Shown: positions 35,008 through 42,654 of the stretch, one piece after another
Numbering within the stretch: position 1 is the first letter of the stretch
Layout of the letters: each line of letters begins with the position of its first letter
Assembly: GCA_013997645.1 (NCBI GenBank)
Contig: PNKB01000023.1
Span: forward strand, 1 to 43,380
DNA length: 43,380 bases
Direction of reading: 5' to 3'
From: Cyanobacteria bacterium PR.3.49
Lineage (GTDB): Bacteria > Cyanobacteriota > Vampirovibrionia > Obscuribacterales > Obscuribacteraceae
Notes under the pieces: generated by a model
The model's input: the letters and a program-made list of their open reading frames with translations, nothing else
The model's database searches: none
Told to the model about the DNA's origin: nothing
Program-made: the position numbers and the translations under genes

Positions 35008-35611
35008 CTTTCTTTAGAAATTTTGGAACGGCGCGATTAGTGTGACGCGCCAGCCACCAGGGAACTCTTAAAGCAGCGTGCCAAATGGTGCGCATTTCGT
35101 TGCGATTAAGTCTTAGTGTTGCCTTTTTCATGACCGATTGGTCGATATTCTGAGAACCCATTTCCCACAATGCGCGAATAACTTTGCCTGCACGTGTGTT
35201 GCCGTCAAGAAGTCTGCGAGCTGATGTCGCCTTTGTGTAAACGCGGTGATTTTGCTGCACGCAGAGAAATGAGCTAGATGATGAGCCCGGTACGCTATAG
35301 ACGGTCTTATCGTTGCCTTGTTCTATTATTTTCAATTCGACGGCAGCGTCCTTTCCGTGTTTGATAATTTGTTTGCAAAAGACTGCAGCCTTTTTCTCTG
35401 CAATCTTTTCTACGGAAGGAATGTCCTTTCCATCGATCGATTTGTAGAATAACCCCCAGGCCAAACGAATGATAAAGCAGCTCTCTACCATTCTATAAAG
35501 AACTTGATCGACAGCTCCGCGAGAACCGTAGTGCAAAACTTCTCGCGTCGAGAAAATTTGCTGAAGTGGCAATCCCTCAATGTATGCTCGTATATTTCCG
35601 GCGGTTGACAT
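35000..35611 (-). CDS. AbiEi/DUF6088-like antitoxin-type regulator, no toxin partner seen
   Basis: The N-terminal segment (IRAYIEGLPLQQIFSTREVL, then SRGAVDQVLYRMVESCFIIRLAWGLFYK, about 8-57) has the winged-helix pattern of the DUF6088/AbiEi group, known as DNA-binding antitoxins of type IV toxin-antitoxin systems. The C-terminal half is basic and ends in Lys/Arg. An AbiEii-type nucleotidyltransferase toxin is not next to it: kmo converges on one side (8-bp overlap), and AT-rich non-coding DNA lies on the other. It may be a remnant or a solitary regulator. The family call comes from pattern reading only. Confidence 0.6.
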   Translation of the reverse strand: MSTAGNIRAYIEGLPLQQIFSTREVLHYGSRGAVDQVLYRMVESCFIIRLAWGLFYKSIDGKDIPSVEKIAEKKAAVFCKQIIKHGKDAAVELKIIEQGNDKTVYSVPGSSSSSFLCVQQNHRVYTKATSARRLLDGNTRAGKVIRALWEMGSQNIDQSVMKKATLRLNRNEMRTIWHAALRVPWWLARHTNRAVPKFLKKAK

Positions 35612-35620
35612 TTAGTTTTC

Positions 35621-35656
35621 GCTCGCAGGTTGGATACATATGAATACGTAGCGAGC
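35621..35656. promoter_or_regulatory. Inverted repeat before the AbiEi-like gene
   Basis: GCTCGC (35621-35626) and GCGAGC (35651-35656) flank 24 nt directly upstream of the start codon at 35611; the match extends into GTTT-type sequence on both outer sides. AbiEi-type antitoxins repress their own promoter through such repeats, so this is a candidate self-operator. Confidence 0.4.
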
Positions 35657-35861
35657 AAACAAAAAGTTCAAAAAAGATTCAAAAAAAATCCCTCTTGGCT
35701 AAACCAAATTTTCAAATCGACTGCCTGTGAGATTTTTTCGAGAAAATCTTTCACTGAATTTCTGTTAGAAAAAATCGAGAAAATCTCTCAGTCAGTTGAA
35801 AGTATTTTTTGAATCATCCATTTGTTTTTTGAAACGCACGGTTTCAAGAGGTCTAGCCGTT
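35657..35861. repeat. AT-rich spacer with direct and inverted repeats
   Basis: No gene is supported. Three A-tracts occur at 35661-35665, 35670-35675 and 35681-35688. Two 20-nt direct repeats with 17 matches lie at 35738-35757 (starts TCGAGAAAATCTTTCAC) and 35775-35794 (starts TCGAGAAAATCTCTCAG). GATTTT (35731-35736) pairs with AAAATC (35743-35748). On the minus strand a short stem followed by GATTTTTT could end the transcript of the thioredoxin-fold gene. The composition differs clearly from the neighbours. Confidence 0.45.
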
Positions 35862-37199
35862 TCAAGGGCAGGCGTCTGACTCGGCTTGTTTAGCCAGCCG
35901 CAATGAGACATGCTCCAACCCTGCTTGTTTTCTGTTTCCGCCCAACCCCTCATATGCGGCGACGTTTCCATTCGCGTCAACAGAAAGTGACACCTGACGA
36001 GAGCCGGCTTGTACGCCTGTCATTTCCATGGCGTTGACCAACCCAGTTTCACTATTTACGGTAGCTCTGATTGTCAGTCCGCTGTCAGCCAATTGCTTAT
36101 TCACATTGAACAGGGTTGCATCGACGGAAGCTTGATCAGTTTGCCCGATCTTTTCCATCATGCCCTGCAATTTTTTTCCATCGAATTCGCCCATAATCAT
36201 TTGCTGACCAAACTCATTGGTCAAATCGCGCAGTGGACTGGCTTCCATTTCCTGACGTTCAAGAAATTTATCCCAGCCTTCTGCGTACTGTTCTAGCGGA
36301 TACCCTTTATTCGAAATTTCCTCTACACGCTTCTTCCTTTCCGCTTCAACGCGCTGTTTCTCCTGCTCTGCATCTTTGCGCTTCAAATCTTCAGCGCGTT
36401 CATTTTGCGCACTGGCACCAGGTATTTGCCCACCGGATTCAGGAATATTCGCGTCATCGACTCCAACTCCAGGAGCCGGTGCGGGCACGTCGGGCGGTCT
36501 GGGAGCACTAGCGCCGCCACCGGATACATCTCTGCCGGCATATTTAAAATGTTCATTCATGATTGGAGCAATTTCGGGTCGACCGCCCCAGAAAGTGGCA
36601 ACGGACTTTCCTAATTGATATTGTCCATCTTCTGTTTTCTCGACTTTATAAACACCTGTAAAAGCCAGATCGGATTTTCCATCGGACCCTAATCCCTGTC
36701 CCTTCTCTTCACTGCGACGAGCTACTTGTCCCAGGTGTGAATTCGGATCTAGCTTGTCGGTATCAACAAAAATGTAATCGGCCTTACCTTCCTTCATGCT
36801 CTGGTCGAGTGTCTTTAGGAGCTTTTCGGTTCCACCAGCCGAACTCGATGCAAAAACAACGACAGCCGGTCGACCGCTCTCGTATGCCTCACGCAGTCTA
36901 TCTTGAACGCGCTGTTCTTCCGTTTTTTCCTGAGACTCAGCTTCAGCAGACTCAGCCGCAGCCGGCTCGGCTCCTTCCGGTTTTACCTCGCCGTTTCCTT
37001 TAAGCTGCCCATCAGCTGGCGCAGCCGCTCCTTCTGCCTTTTTCTCTTTTCCAGGCGTATCTTTAGATACGCCGAATACCGAATCAAAGCCTACAGAATG
37101 CACATCTTGCTCGTACCGGGTTTGACCATTCAGCCCCTGCCAGCTTTCATTCGGTCCATAGTATCCAAATTCAACTGCTGGCAAAGTGCCTGCCGGCAC
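35862..37199 (-). CDS. Thioredoxin-fold protein without redox Cys, probably 5'-truncated by a TGA
   Basis: From the GTG at 37199 the frame gives 445 residues: a Glu/Ala/Pro-rich segment, a thioredoxin-like domain (about 95-235; PAVVVFASSSAGG, DYIFVDTDKLD, ATFWGGRPEI) with Ser/Ala/Gly where CxxC would be, a Pro-rich linker, a charged coiled coil (about 275-305) and a helical C-terminal domain. The GTG has no ribosome site. The same frame stays open upstream to an ATG at 37379, except for one TGA at 37260-37262, and reads like the same protein, so the intact gene was probably 505 residues. No signal peptide. Function unknown. Confidence 0.65.
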   Translation of the reverse strand: MPAGTLPAVEFGYYGPNESWQGLNGQTRYEQDVHSVGFDSVFGVSKDTPGKEKKAEGAAAPADGQLKGNGEVKPEGAEPAAAESAEAESQEKTEEQRVQDRLREAYESGRPAVVVFASSSAGGTEKLLKTLDQSMKEGKADYIFVDTDKLDPNSHLGQVARRSEEKGQGLGSDGKSDLAFTGVYKVEKTEDGQYQLGKSVATFWGGRPEIAPIMNEHFKYAGRDVSGGGASAPRPPDVPAPAPGVGVDDANIPESGGQIPGASAQNERAEDLKRKDAEQEKQRVEAERKKRVEEISNKGYPLEQYAEGWDKFLERQEMEASPLRDLTNEFGQQMIMGEFDGKKLQGMMEKIGQTDQASVDATLFNVNKQLADSGLTIRATVNSETGLVNAMEMTGVQAGSRQVSLSVDANGNVAAYEGLGGNRKQAGLEHVSLRLAKQAESDACP

Positions 37200-37259
37200 A
37201 GTGTCCGAGCGATTTGGATCAAAACGTAGCCCACCACCCGGGGAGCAATCATTACCAGG

Positions 37260-37379
37260 TCAACTGGATAAAAGCGTTGCGGCCTGCGCTTCTAGTCCAT
37301 TCGGCTGCCGGGAAGGCTGATAAGCCTGTGCGTCATTAACCGCACCCGACGCATCGGTATTTCTAGATGTTGTAGTCAT
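37260..37379 (-). pseudogene. Detached 5' fragment of the thioredoxin-fold gene, ending in an in-frame TGA
   Basis: ATG 37379 opens a 39-residue reading (MTTTSRNTDASGAV through ATLLSS) that ends at TGA 37262-37260. Twenty further codons in the same frame (starting PGNDCSPGGGLRFDPNR) lead into the GTG at 37199 without another stop. TGG to TGA is the least change that explains this; a sequencing error or read-through is also possible. Genes around it use TGA as a normal stop. Confidence 0.6.
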
Positions 37380-37813
37380 ATTCTTTATTGGTTGTCGTGA
37401 GAATAGATGGTAATACTGCCAATCTACTGAGCAGGTGTTTCGATTTTGTTGCTGCGTCTGGCTGTGCAGTCTTTTTGAAAAATCACCTGACTGTCACGTT
37501 GGCGCCTCTATACTCAAGGAACGAAAGGTTCTTTAGGCACCTGTGGACCTTTCAGCTATGTCATCTAAATGTCAAATTGATTTGGTAACTTAATCCTGTC
37601 CAAACCAATTGACCGTCGCTCAAGAAGCCGCAAGGCAGAGCGTCGCGTTGGATGACGTCCGTCCTTCCCTGAAGAATTGCCACCTGGCCGACACAAACCA
37701 TTGGTAATTTGAACGAATCGAAAGTTTGGCGTTAACGTCCCGGAAACAATTAACCGTTTAAATACCAGAGTCGAAGCACTCCCCCGATCATAAAAAACCA
37801 GTGAGGTTGCCCG
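37380..37813. other. Intergenic region with a two-part hairpin
   Basis: No gene is seen in these 434 bases. AAGGAAC (37516-37522) pairs with GTTCTTT (37528-37534) across GAAAG with one G-T pair, and GGCGCCT (37501-37507) can pair outside it with AGGCACC (37535-37541) with one mismatch. This could be part of a small RNA or leader between two divergent genes. The remainder shows no feature I can name. Confidence 0.35.
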
Positions 37814-38110
37814 ATGTTTCAATCCAACGACATTTTTTCAAGCCAGACTCAAGGCTATGTGCATGATGCCAGCTTGAAGTTTGTCCCGCAACCGCAAACC
37901 TATAATAGGTACAGCCTGGACATCGACAAAAGCAATGCCGTACGTCTGGCTGAAATTTTCGTCGAACACGATGAAAATGGCACAATCCGCGCAGCAAATT
38001 ATGACTCAGGCGCTCAAGTTCGCAAGCTTGACTCCTACACAGTAGTGAAGGCAGCAAACAATACTCTCTGGATGGGTGATCGCTTCGGTGGATGGCACCC
38101 CATAGACTAA
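37814..38110 (+). CDS. 98-residue protein, paralogue of the one at 42070
   Basis: Not recognised. It begins with a polar N-terminus, then a beta-rich core (SLKFVPQPQTYNRYSLDI), an acidic turn (HDENG) and the conserved ending WMGDRFGGWHPID. The gene at 42070 encodes a protein of the same length with the same plan (SDENG, then WLGDRFGGWHPLD), which supports both as genes. GAGG lies about seven bases before the ATG. No signal peptide. The Gly/Trp/His-rich end may form a binding site. Confidence 0.75.
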   Translation: MFQSNDIFSSQTQGYVHDASLKFVPQPQTYNRYSLDIDKSNAVRLAEIFVEHDENGTIRAANYDSGAQVRKLDSYTVVKAANNTLWMGDRFGGWHPID

Positions 38111-38489
38111 TCGACCTAACGAGAAAACGCATAGTATGCGCAGACTCTGTGTGTAAAACGCGAGTCGAAAAATACTAACCTTTCGGGGATCATTCATTCG
38201 TGCTCTTCTGCGCAGGCAGTTGGGCACTTTTGAACATTTCCGGCACCCCTTCCAGTAAGCACAGCAAAACTAAGAAGTTTGCAAAGCATCCCTTTGCCGT
38301 GTCAAGTTCGTGTCAGGTATGGCCGCTAAATTGATAGCACGGTAAATCGCATGACTTTACAGGGAGACGTACTCCCTGCGTAAGTTCAAAACTCTCACTC
38401 CCTCAAACTGACACTACGTCAAGCATAAGGCTTGGGGCGTCTGCATCGGCATACGCGTCCCTGCCGCTTGATACTTAAAGGAATTGACA
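38111..38489. other. Hairpin-rich intergenic region
   Basis: No protein gene is seen in 379 bases. Elements: palindrome GCATAGTATGC (38129-38139); GACTC (38143-38147) with GAGTC (38162-38166); CAGGGAG (38360-38366) with CTCCCTG (38372-38378), a perfect 7-bp stem with a 5-nt loop; CAAGC (38420-38424) with GCTTG (38430-38434). The density of stems suggests a structured leader or a small RNA ahead of the 38490 gene. Confidence 0.4.
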
Positions 38490-38939
38490 ATGAAATATTC
38501 GGAATTTAGCGAAAAGGTCCTTCCGCCTGTTGGTTCGAACGCAGAAGAAAAACAACAACTCAGTCAGAAAGTGAGCGAACTTATGATGGGCGAGCGCGCG
38601 CCCAATATCAGCATCAACGTCATCGTCGGCTCTCAAAACGATTCCTCTGCCGATCATGCAACTCCGGCATACGATAAATTCCAGCATAATAAAATTCGAT
38701 CCGAGGACGAGATAGTCAATTACGATACAGAGGGAAAACCGTTCAAGGGGCGCTTTGATGCACAAAGCAAAACAGGCACATTCGAAAAAGATTGTTCGGG
38801 TTCGTCCCTTGGCACCGCCAGCGGTGACTTGGTAATCTTCAAGGACGAGCAAGGCAATCTGATCAAAATTCCAAAAGACGGCGGAATCAAGTCGCCAACC
38901 TATGTGCAACAAACTGATCGCAATTTTTTGAGCTTCTAA
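38490..38939 (+). CDS. 149-residue soluble protein, unknown function
   Basis: Not recognised. Begins MKYSEFSEKVLPPVG with a short helical, Gln/Glu-rich start and continues as a hydrophilic, probably beta-rich sequence (VIVGSQNDSS, GDLVIFKDEQGNLIKIP). No signal peptide or membrane helix. ATG 38490 has AAGGA seven bases upstream and is preferred over the overlapping TTG at 38484. It lies in the same orientation as, and between, two similarly unrecognised small genes. Confidence 0.65.
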   Translation: MKYSEFSEKVLPPVGSNAEEKQQLSQKVSELMMGERAPNISINVIVGSQNDSSADHATPAYDKFQHNKIRSEDEIVNYDTEGKPFKGRFDAQSKTGTFEKDCSGSSLGTASGDLVIFKDEQGNLIKIPKDGGIKSPTYVQQTDRNFLSF

Positions 38940-38999
38940 AAAGTTTCAAAATAAACAATCGTTGCTGTTTCCGGCCTTCGCCGGGAAGGAGTTTTTACT

Positions 39000-39752
39000 A
39001 TGAGTAACCCCCGTGTAGAAAATGTCCGGGAGGTCGGCCAATCGCCCGGTGCGGGCGATACCTGGTCCGAAATCGCCGCTTCGCTCACTCAGCCTGGACA
39101 GCGCGGTCCAATCGGCGAGCAAATAGCTTCACAATCGCAGCGGATGCAGGAGCAAGGGCTTCTAGGCAACATCACAATTGCCACTCTCGGTCAAAATTTC
39201 CAACAGATAGATCAAAGCGGTAATGGCAACGGAGTCATCGAACGCGCCGATTTGCAAGAATATGTGCGCCGGCAACAAACCTTGCCTGAAGCCGTACGCG
39301 ACAACCTGGCCCTCACAGGAGCGCAAAATGCGCTCAGCTATATGGATGCAACTCGCCGGGAATCGTTTACGCGCGACGAAATCATGGCCGGTGTGAAAGA
39401 CGGCATGCTGCCGGAAATGCGCGATATACGCAATGCCGCCAAACAACATGGCGGTCTTGTTGAATTGATGAGATCCGTAAGTCCTGATGCCGTCGCCAAC
39501 GGTAATCAAATAAATGTAGGGTCATTGAGAAACGCGATGGAGACCAATCCTGAGCGTTTCACAAAAGCGCAACACCTTGCGGCACGAACCCTAATAGGTG
39601 ATGCAGACAATTTGGCCAGCAGCGTTGGTTTACTCAACCGCATTGCAAATTTCCTGTGGAACGGCAATGACGGTCGCTATGTCAGCCCGGAAAATATCAC
39701 ACAAAGAGCGCATCAACTCGGCACATTCACAGGAATTAGACCAGGACGATAG
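39000..39752 (+). CDS. EF-hand-like protein
   Basis: 250-residue soluble protein. SGNGNGVIERAD (residues 73-84) matches the 12-residue EF-hand loop pattern, with Ser/Asn in the first positions and Asp at position 12, flanked by helices; a second weaker helix-loop-helix (about 112-130, RESFTRDEIM) follows. The N-terminal 50 residues are polar and Gln/Gly-rich. No signal peptide. AAGGAG nine bases before the ATG is a strong ribosome site, and a good intrinsic terminator lies 135 bp after the stop. Likely a Ca-binding protein of unknown role. Confidence 0.7.
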   Translation: MSNPRVENVREVGQSPGAGDTWSEIAASLTQPGQRGPIGEQIASQSQRMQEQGLLGNITIATLGQNFQQIDQSGNGNGVIERADLQEYVRRQQTLPEAVRDNLALTGAQNALSYMDATRRESFTRDEIMAGVKDGMLPEMRDIRNAAKQHGGLVELMRSVSPDAVANGNQINVGSLRNAMETNPERFTKAQHLAARTLIGDADNLASSVGLLNRIANFLWNGNDGRYVSPENITQRAHQLGTFTGIRPGR

Positions 39753-40146
39753 AGGCAAGATTTTGAAGCTTCGAGTTTAGAAAGAGAAACAACAATACCA
39801 ATCGCCAACAACCATCTTAAAAGGAGATGAATATAGAAAAAACTACCCAGTTTCAACCCATCGAATAGAGAGCCAAGCAAAAAAAACGCGGAGAGATGCA
39901 GCCAGCAGCAGCTCTCCGCTTTCATTTATGGCAATATCATTGCCTTCGATTTGCACACTTATCGCCATTCCTTGCAAACTTTTCCATGTCAACTTGGTGG
40001 CAACTTGGATTGTTATATTCAAGCCATCGAGGAACAACCAACCCCGATCTCCCACTGCCACCGCGCCAACGATGCTCTGATTTCCAGCACGTTGATTTTC
40101 TGCGCCTCAATTCCCCTCGCGACTTCATTTACCAGGAGATACTAAT
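39753..40146. other. Intergenic region before the LysM gene
   Basis: Holds the terminator listed separately, a purine-rich stretch with AAAAGGAG directly followed by a 13-codon open frame (ATG 39827, too close to the ribosome site to trust), and the perfect palindrome GGCAAT-ATC-ATTGCC (39930-39944). The last 200 bases show no gene. Confidence 0.35.
39888..39926 (+). terminator. Intrinsic terminator after the EF-hand-like gene
   Basis: GCGGAGAG (39888-39895) pairs perfectly with CTCTCCGC (39912-39919) and is followed by TTTCATTT. It is preceded by a run of eight A, so it may also work for the opposite strand. Confidence 0.7.
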
Positions 40147-41316
40147 ATGTCAGAACAACAAGCCGAAGCGATTGTTGCGCGATTTCAGGAAGCCGGTCAG
40201 TCTCGCAATTTCAGCGCTGCTGTAGCTGAGATCACTGCTGCACAACGTCAAAATCCGAATTTCTGGAGAGAACATGGCGAGCGAGTAAATGCCGCTGTCG
40301 ACTTCAACGCACTTGGATTCAACACCGACTTTCAAGTCCTTGGCGTGAACAATCGCGGACAACTTATCACGTCAGATGACGGAGGCGCCACTCAACAAAG
40401 GCGTGCAGGCACTCGCCTGGGCGTCGTGGGGCAAGACACCGCTCCTGCCACTGGCGAGCTGTGGGGCAATAACGGCAGACGTTTCCAAACTGATGCTGAA
40501 GGACGTCAGACTTTCACAGTCAGACGCGGCGATTATCTCGATCGCATTGCCAGAGATGTTGCCTCAAACAATTTAGGCAGAACGCCGACAGAGCAGGATG
40601 TAGTGCGCGCCCGTCAAGCAATTGCTGCAGAAAATAGAATTACCAATCCCAACAACATTCCTATCGGCACCACGTTGAGAATCCCTGAAGCTTTAGCCAC
40701 TCGAGCCAACAATCCAGCCACCCCACCCAGACCGGGTGCCGAGGTCCCGCCTCCGGCTCCTCCAGCGCCTCCGCGCCCAGGTGACGTTCGTCCTGCCGAG
40801 CCGGCTCGCCCAGGGCAGCCAACACCAGCTGACCGTCGCGGTTTAAGCGTGGACCAAACGCGCATTCCGGCCGAAGGTGCCATATACAATCCGCTGAGCC
40901 CGCCAGGCACTGGGGCGGATGCAGGATTCTTCAGACATCCGGATACGTATACCGAACATTCACCCACAGGCAGCACCGTGCGGCGAGAAGGTGGTCGCGA
41001 AATTACCGAGTACAGAAGGCAGATCGGTATGTGGCCCGTAAGCAATGTCGATACCAGAGTGCGCGAAGAAGTAAATCCTCAAACGGGCATCCTTCAACGT
41101 CGCACTGTAAATTATGAAGGCGATGGCGCCACCTTCGCCGTCCGAAATGCCAGCGGCGGATATGAGTCATTGAGGAACGTTACTCAAGCTGATGTTTACC
41201 GCGATCCTGCCTCGGGGCAATACACTACGACCTATACGTTGAGAGATGGCACTCAGTATCGCTCACACGTGACCGCCGAAGGAAGACAGTACACTTTCGA
41301 TCGGATAAGACGTTAA
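40147..41316 (+). CDS. LysM-domain protein with Pro-rich linker
   Basis: Residues 121-180 form a LysM module (QTFTVRRGDYLDRIARD, ending NNIPIGTTLRIP), which normally binds N-acetylglucosamine of peptidoglycan; the inserted NNLGRTPTEQ makes it slightly long. An Ala/Pro linker (about 187-232) leads to a Gly/Arg/Tyr-rich beta-like C-terminal part with repeating charged turns (STVRREGGREITEYRR, GILQRRTVNYEGDG). No signal peptide is seen, which is odd for a wall-binding protein and suggests non-classical export or a different ligand. AGGAG lies eight bases before the ATG. A convergent gene follows beyond a strong hairpin. Confidence 0.8.
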   Translation: MSEQQAEAIVARFQEAGQSRNFSAAVAEITAAQRQNPNFWREHGERVNAAVDFNALGFNTDFQVLGVNNRGQLITSDDGGATQQRRAGTRLGVVGQDTAPATGELWGNNGRRFQTDAEGRQTFTVRRGDYLDRIARDVASNNLGRTPTEQDVVRARQAIAAENRITNPNNIPIGTTLRIPEALATRANNPATPPRPGAEVPPPAPPAPPRPGDVRPAEPARPGQPTPADRRGLSVDQTRIPAEGAIYNPLSPPGTGADAGFFRHPDTYTEHSPTGSTVRREGGREITEYRRQIGMWPVSNVDTRVREEVNPQTGILQRRTVNYEGDGATFAVRNASGGYESLRNVTQADVYRDPASGQYTTTYTLRDGTQYRSHVTAEGRQYTFDRIRR

Positions 41317-41350
41317 GGATACGCACAACCCTTTTCAATAGCAGGGGAAC

Positions 41351-41380
41351 TAACCGGGGCAGAAATGCCCCGGTTATTCA
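41351..41380. terminator. Bidirectional hairpin terminator between convergent genes
   Basis: TAACCGGGGC (41351-41360) pairs perfectly with GCCCCGGTTA (41367-41376) around AGAAAT. The T-content after the stem is modest on both strands, but the 10-bp GC-rich stem sits exactly between two stop codons. Confidence 0.65.
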
Positions 41381-41827
41381 CTAGGACTGGGATTTCTTCG
41401 CGTACAGAATCATTCCGGGACGAGACATGAGGATGAAATAAAGTACCCAGATAAGTATCTTCGGATACCAGCGATATTGCGCCAGAGAATTTCCGGCAGG
41501 CGATTGTGTCATCACCAATAGGAATGCAACATCGACCGCAAATATTACAAGCACCAATCCTATGATCAAAAACACCAGACGCTTTCCGTGATAGCCACAT
41601 TCAAGATCTGCTGGAATTGCCTCATCAGCTGAAAACACCACATCTTCTGATTTGATCCAGCTGAGAGACTTCACCTTTAAAGTGTGCTGTCCTGGAGTAA
41701 CTTGAATAGTCGTCGTTTCTCCATTCAAAATTCCGATTCGCCGATGATCGTCGATGTAGACATCGAATTTGCGCCGCGTAAACTTGCTTTCCTTTCGCGA
41801 AATTTTGACTGAGGCAGTTTCTTCCAT
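41381..41827 (-). CDS. Two-helix membrane protein with N-terminal beta domain
   Basis: Residues 1-75 are beta-rich (FDVYIDDHRRIGILNGE, VTPGQHTLKVKSL), the pattern of a PEGA-like or carbohydrate-binding-like domain. Two membrane helices follow at about 84-106 and 122-137, and the tail is short and basic. The function is unknown. AAGGAG five bases before the ATG supports the start. It is monocistronic between convergent and divergent neighbours. Confidence 0.7.
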   Translation of the reverse strand: MEETASVKISRKESKFTRRKFDVYIDDHRRIGILNGETTTIQVTPGQHTLKVKSLSWIKSEDVVFSADEAIPADLECGYHGKRLVFLIIGLVLVIFAVDVAFLLVMTQSPAGNSLAQYRWYPKILIWVLYFILMSRPGMILYAKKSQS

Positions 41828-42041
41828 AACACTCCTTCGCCCTTCAGCAGCTGCCTACTTCTACCACACGCTCAGGTGCAATGCTTGCCAGTGAGAAATA
41901 TTTCCAGCGCTTTTCGGCGCTCACCGTTCACTCACGTATCGGCTGCTATTGTTCAATCGTGAACAGACAACGAGCGAGTCGCAGTAAAAGCCGGATGGCC
42001 TGCGCCCTGGTTGCCAGTCACTTCTCCTCGGGAAATTGCAC

Positions 42042-42062
42042 TAAAAACGTACGGAGTTTTTA
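42042..42062 (+). promoter_or_regulatory. A/U-rich hairpin around the ribosome site of the second 98-residue gene
   Basis: TAAAAAC (42042-42048) pairs perfectly with GTTTTTA (42056-42062); the 7-nt loop GTACGGA carries the ribosome-binding GGA. A second palindrome, GTTTTTAAAAAC (42056-42067), overlaps the 3' arm and reaches the ATG at 42070. The layout would suit a temperature- or ligand-controlled leader, but this is only a prediction. Confidence 0.35.
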
Positions 42063-42069
42063 AAAACAG

Positions 42070-42366
42070 ATGTCGAATCAAATCCACTTCTCAGGCGGCT
42101 TCATCACCTCGGTCTCAACCGGCAGCTTGAGTTTTGCCCCCCCGGCAGCGCAGAAAATAAACTCCTACAGATTCGATATCAATGAAGAAAACTCCGTACA
42201 AGTGCAAGACCTCCAGGTCGAAAGCGACGAAAATGGAAAGTGCAAAGCTGCACTATATAGTTCGGGAACTTTTGTCCGTCACAACGAACTTTACTCAATT
42301 GTCAGATCGCCGTTCAATACAATCTGGCTTGGCGACCGCTTTGGCGGATGGCATCCACTCGATTGA
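42070..42366 (+). CDS. 98-residue protein, paralogue of the one at 37814
   Basis: Not recognised. Same length and plan as the protein at 37814: SLSFAPPAAQ core, RFDINEENSV, SDENG turn and the C-terminal signature WLGDRFGGWHPLD. The N-terminal 18 residues differ between the two. The ribosome-binding GGAG lies 13 bases before the ATG, unusually far, with a palindrome in between. No signal peptide. A terminator hairpin follows 31 bp after the stop. Confidence 0.72.
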   Translation: MSNQIHFSGGFITSVSTGSLSFAPPAAQKINSYRFDINEENSVQVQDLQVESDENGKCKAALYSSGTFVRHNELYSIVRSPFNTIWLGDRFGGWHPLD

Positions 42367-42397
42367 CAAACAGATTTGAAGAAGAAGAAAACACCAG

Positions 42398-42425
42398 AGG
42401 CGCCGCGGAAGTGGCGCCTTTGCGT
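42398..42425 (+). terminator. Intrinsic terminator after the 98-residue gene
   Basis: AGGCGCC (42398-42404) pairs perfectly with GGCGCCT (42413-42419) across an 8-nt loop and is followed by TTGCGTT. The weak T-run lowers the confidence. Confidence 0.55.
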
Positions 42426-42595
42426 TGGGGGAGGAGCAATAAAATCTGTTCTCAATGAAAAATCGAACATGGAAAACGCTCACGGTTCTCTCACGATTTG
42501 GAAGGTAATTTATATCCATGGCGCGAGCGCCGATGTGCAATGTCGATAACGGCACCATCAGCAGCCCCGCATCGCACCAAAAATTTATCGGGGTC

Positions 42596-42631
42596 AAGCA
42601 CCGAAGCACAACGCCATGTGCTTCGGTGCTT
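42596..42631. repeat. Perfect 14-bp hairpin
   Basis: AAGCACCGAAGCAC (42596-42609) and GTGCTTCGGTGCTT (42618-42631) are exact inverted copies around AACGCCAT. It lies between convergent genes, with no adjacent T-run in either direction. It may be a back-up terminator, a 3'-end stabiliser or part of a small RNA. The stretch from 42426 to 42595 shows no gene. Confidence 0.6.
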
Positions 42632-42654
42632 ACTCTGTAGAGCAAAATGATCTC

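Noticed and set aside
35630-35812. 60-codon plus-strand frame in the AT-rich spacer
   Set aside because: TTG start, poor ribosome site, and it is built over repeats in low-complexity DNA.
37260-37262. TGA as a selenocysteine codon
   Set aside because: It falls in a low-complexity N-terminal region and not in the thioredoxin active-site position, and I see no convincing SECIS-like stem directly downstream. A nonsense change is simpler.
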